Origin: Nemertoderma westbladi
Taxonomy: Eukaryota; Xenacoelomorpha; Nemertodermatida; Nemertodermatidae
DNA: 46,002 nucleotides
NCBI GenBank assembly: GCA_032718475.1
Contig: JAUCBJ010007334.1
Coordinates: forward strand, 1-46,002
Direction: 5' to 3'
Shown: piece after piece, positions 43,022 through 46,002 of the stretch
How positions within the stretch are numbered: the first letter of the stretch is position 1
Layout: each line of letters opens with the position of its first letter
Program-made: the position numbers and the translations under genes
Notes under the pieces: model-generated
Seen by the model: only the letters and a program-made list of their open reading frames with translations
What the model was told of the DNA's origin: nothing
The model's database searches: none

Positions 43022-43394
43022 ACCTTGGTTCCTCCCCGAAATCTTTTGATTCCTCCCAGTTTTCCTGAGGAAAGGGATGTATGTACCGGTCCTCCTCGGC
43101 CACCGCTTTCTCTTCCTCGAGATATTCCCGGTATAAGTAATGGCCATACCAGTTGGAGGAGCTCCAGAGGCGCTCCAACTTCTCTAATGCTCGAATCGCG
43201 AGCTCTTGCTCAATCAGGTCTTCATCCCACGCCATTTCCTCCTGGTATCTGAGATGTTGCAGATATGGAGTGACTGCTTCCGGCCTGCTCTCCATAGTCT
43301 GCGTGTCAGTTGTTCTGGTTGTGGTTGGGTAGGGGATGTTGGACCCATCGGTGATGGGTGTAGTAGCTGTGCTGGTGGTGGAGACCAGTGCCAT
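43022..43394 (-). CDS. Putative first coding exon of an unknown gene
   Basis: It starts at an ATG in a good context (accccATGGca) and runs 124 codons. It ends at a strong GTAAGT donor (43021 downwards) after ccaaggt; the frame would otherwise stop six bases later. The protein begins with a Thr/Ser-rich stretch (residues 1-40) and then has an acidic, helix-prone region: QEEMAWDEDLIEQELAIRAL (51-70), EKLERLW, and YREYLEEEKAVAEED (88-102). No domain is recognised. A TATA box about 170 bp upstream supports this being a real transcription unit. The following exons were not identified. Confidence 0.45.
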
Positions 43395-43562
43395 GGGGTA
43401 GCTAGCTGGGTGCTGGTGGTGGAATCCCTGATAATAAATAATTGGCGAATTAACAAGTTTAAAATAATCTGGTAAATTATCAAGTTTAAAAATGTAAAGA
43501 GTTTAAAATAAAACGTCTGAATTAATCGAACTCAAAACTGATGAAGAATGAAAGCCCAACTC

Positions 43563-43572
43563 GGTTTATATA
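43563..43572 (-). promoter_or_regulatory. TATA box
   Basis: Minus-strand tatataaacc. An ATG in good context lies about 170 bp downstream, with no ATG between, giving a plausible 5' UTR of about 140 bases. Confidence 0.4.
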
Positions 43573-44440
43573 GCATCAGCACAGAGGGAACATCGTAACA
43601 GATTCAACGAGAGGTGGCTTTAATGAAAGGGTTCCCAGTGATAAGTCGTTAGGAGGCAGTAGTAATTATATAATGGTAATAACTAAGGGGATATAACGCA
43701 TGAATGTCAGCCTGATTTGGGCCCTCAAGCTTATCAGCGATAGATATATCTCACATGTCGGCCGGCCCTCACGCAAATTAGTGGCGCCATGACTAACGGG
43801 GCGCTTCGAAGACAGTCTGGCTATAGTAGAGTAAAATCGGCATACGAGTCCATAGCTAAAATACATCTGCCATGGAGTCTTCACGCAGCACTGTGCTCAC
43901 CAACTTTATTTATAAAGCTCTATATTTTATTTTTCCGTAAATATACATCACTCGGATTAATCAGGATTAATCATGAAAATCGCTAAATAATGTATTTTAA
44001 TTAAATTCAACTCTGGCAAACAACTTACATACCGGTATCGGGTTTGTAAAGAATTCATAGGGATTGGCTGTTTATTTAGGGAATAACATTCAAATTGATT
44101 ATGAAGGAGCAATAGGGTCATTAACGGTATGCTGAGGCTCACTTACTTCATGGCTCGCTCTCATAGTATAGATTAGCTAATAGAGAAAAATGAAAAATAT
44201 CCGGTTAAACTTTTAGTTTTTTAAACATAAGGGGGAAACAAGAATAAATAATTTTCCGACAACATCAATAATAAATAATATAACGACAACAGATAAATAA
44301 TTTACCAACAACATTAATAATAAATAATATAAGAACATCAACAATAACAAAAGATATGGTTAGAACCGTTTTTATTAAATAAGACTGTTTACTGTTTATA
44401 TTAACAGGGTTGCTGGCCTCCGAGAATAACGTTTGGTTTA
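43573..44440. other. Spacer
   Basis: No gene. 44132-44165 is the third copy of the ggctcactt/ggctcgc motif. ttaacccttttaggg at 44437-44451 resembles a piggyBac-type terminus but no matching partner end was found. Confidence 0.45.
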
Positions 44441-44446
44441 ACCCTT

Positions 44447-45030
44447 TTAGGGTTCGATAATATTAACGGCTGCGATAATTTTCTCTATAATAGCTTGTTG
44501 AGATAACCTTTTCCTGGGGGGTGAAATAGATTTAAGGTGTGTATGCTGCGGGAGAAAAATGCCTTCTCTGAGAGAGTGTTTTAGTAAATCGAAAAGGCGT
44601 GCAATGGTAAAAGTCATTGGATAGGGTAATAGTGTTGGTATTTTTCGTAATGGTGAATATAATTTCTGCTGGTTTGCTCTCAATATGGATGTGAGGACTG
44701 AGATAGTAGTGGGTGCTGGGTGGTTTGGTCAGATTAATTGTGAGAAAATTGCTGCCCCTAATATTGAGACCGTTGGTGAACTGAAAAGTGGTATTGTATT
44801 CTCTTCGTCTTTCATTAAAATGGGCAAGATACCAACATATTTTTCGGTTTTGAACTTATAGATAAAGGCTGCAATATTGTTATTTCTGAGATAATGTTGG
44901 TGATTGGGGATCGTAATCTGCTTTTGTTTGAAAGCAAATTGTATAGCCATAGCCTTGAATCTGATTAGAGCTTCACGCGCTTGAATCGTGTTAGCTATAG
45001 TAAAGGATTCATTAAATATTCTCTCGGTTA
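44447..45030 (-). pseudogene. Unrecognised coding relic, downstream part
   Basis: Preceded by a good acceptor (tttgtttacag, about 45025), one frame reads ITERIFNESFTIANTIQARE, then ALIRFKAMAIQFAFKQKQ, and YKFKTEKYVGILPILMKDEE to a single TGA at 44729. Beyond it the same frame continues as LYSPLRKIPTLLPYPMTFTI and a final KRLSQQAIIEKIIAAVNIIE. The uninterrupted protein-like composition over ~190 codons with only one stop suggests a once-intact gene. Family unknown. Confidence 0.4.
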
Positions 45031-45246
45031 TCTGTAAACAAATTCTGAATCACTGATACAACTTTGTATCGATATTCGCTCGGAAATGTTGTCTTTGTAG
45101 ACGTTAAGTTCATTGCAGCAGACATATTCACTATCCTCGATGGTTGAATCGAACCATTTCAATTCGCCGACCTCAGGTGGTGTAAGAAGAATCATGCCCC
45201 GAGAAGAAACAATAGCCTTTCCATCGTCAACCTTGTAGCCATTCAT
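45028..45246 (-). CDS. Unrecognised short frame, middle part
   Basis: 72 codons from an ATG that follows a TGA. The peptide (MNGYKVDDGKAIVSSRGMIL, LTPPEVGELKWFDS, then CCNELNVYKDNISE) looks protein-like and ends one base into the acceptor of the next part, in a different frame. It may be an exon or the frameshifted front of the 44447-45030 sequence. Confidence 0.35.
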   Translation of the reverse strand: MNGYKVDDGKAIVSSRGMILLTPPEVGELKWFDSTIEDSEYVCCNELNVYKDNISERISIQSCISDSEFVYR

Positions 45247-45507
45247 TCATTCAACAGAACGCCCGGGCGAACCGGTATTATATTAGTTAAAATTAAGTAA
45301 AATAGCACCATGGCTAGAATAAAATGCATATATATATATATAGTAAAAGCACCAGACAAAGAGAGAGGGGGCGAGGCTCTGGTTCGAGCAACTGGGAATG
45401 GGTAATGGGAGGGAACATACTTATGAACAGTGCGTGCCCATCAGCCGACCGCAACAGTAGAGGTGAGCTAACTCATAGAGTATGTATATTGGCAGAACTC
45501 ATACTCG

Positions 45508-45940
45508 TTAAATTATGTTGAAGTATTCTAGTATGAGAGAGCGTTTCTGCTCAAGACTCAAAGCACTTGTGTTGAAGACAGTGCTTATAAAGTTAGCGGA
45601 AATTCTATCCCGCTCTGTCGGATTACTCCTGCTAATCCGTGACACAACAGATGAATTTGAGTAATAAAATGTTGTAATAGAAAAGGGGCGTGGTAGGGCA
45701 TACAAGGAAACTGCAGTTCGGTAGCCAGAGGAAATGCCCTTATAATGCGTATAACGATGTAGATTACTATTGGTGATTGCTAAATTGCACTCATTCTGAA
45801 TATTTGTAACAAACCCAAAAGTGCAATAGTCAAAAGCAACCCAATTGCCTGGTTTTAGGACAAGGTGAGTAGTAGGAGTAATAAAAGGGCGACAGATGTT
45901 TACATATTGTTGAAATAAATTTGGCGCAGAAGATCAAGAA
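45508..45940 (-). CDS. Unrecognised open frame, upstream part
   Basis: About 144 codons open without any ATG, so an exon or relic. It reads LFQQYVNICRPFITPTTHLV, then LKPGNWVAFDYCTFGFVTNI, and RYTHYKGISSGYRTAV, and ends LSLEQKRSLILEYFNII. It is co-oriented with the two parts downstream. I do not recognise it. The sequence continues towards the window edge. Confidence 0.4.
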
Positions 45941-46002
45941 GATCCACTACAGGTCTGTCTGTGAGGAGCGGAGGATCGAATTTACACCATTAGTGGGCAC
46001 CA

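Noticed and set aside
44437-44451. Terminus of a third TTAA element
   Set aside because: No matching inverted end bounded by TTAA was found on either side.

Overview
This is a eukaryotic genomic window, not a bacterial one: AT-rich, intron-bearing, dominated by mobile-element debris and tandem repeats, with no operons or ribosome-binding sites. The recurrent short words taggccta and ccggtaccggt, together with the CR1-like, piggyBac-like and R2-type element families, suggest a marine invertebrate, probably a deuterostome such as an echinoderm or hemichordate. That placement is an inference of low certainty. No conserved single-copy host gene is securely identifiable.

Layout. 0-1.9 kb: a truncated non-LTR reverse-transcriptase tail (minus strand). 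1.9-3.5 kb: a complete TTAA-flanked, piggyBac-style non-autonomous element built of ~163-bp repeats. 3.6-5.6 kb: ACTT-type microsatellite surrounding a fragment of an R2-type (restriction-like endonuclease) retrotransposon C-terminus. 5.6-7.6 kb: two tandem arrays, one a ~1.2-kb satellite with a 19-bp unit. 8.1-9.5 kb: an inverted repeat, then a CCAAT/TATA-like region and a spliced exon encoding an RPA-like OB-fold. 10.76-11.73 kb: a second TTAA element. 12.3-13.8 kb: an unrecognised zinc-knuckle protein locus on the minus strand in two overlapping frames. 14.0-16.4 kb: a mosaic of a rearranged non-LTR endonuclease fragment and a palindromic partial copy of the 1.9-3.5-kb element. 17.8-18.4 kb: a cysteine-rich CXC-type protein gene. 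20.0-20.8 kb: GC-rich tandem repeats.

The centrepiece is 21.18-27.50 kb. A long-inverted-repeat (foldback) element has arms made of a 20-bp minisatellite. Its right arm was interrupted by a full-length CR1/L2-like non-LTR retrotransposon (22576-27415) with ORF1 and ORF2, intact catalytic motifs and a 5-bp target-site duplication. The undamaged left arm shows the pre-insertion site. A PHD-type zinc finger lies at the N-terminus of the ORF2 frame, upstream of its first methionine.

Further right: a GTC-repeat element with 65-bp inverted repeats (30.4-31.0 kb), a tRNA-related repeat (31.6 kb), a decayed spliced piggyBac transposase with a 30-bp coding minisatellite in its C-terminal linker (32.6-34.5 kb), several perfect or near-perfect palindromes, a second R2-type endonuclease fragment (40.1-40.4 kb), a plausible TATA-driven first exon of an unknown gene (43.0-43.6 kb), and a broken, unrecognised multi-frame coding locus (44.4-45.9 kb). 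The only genes that work together here are the two ORFs of the CR1-like element; the other coding pieces look like independent insertions in different stages of decay.
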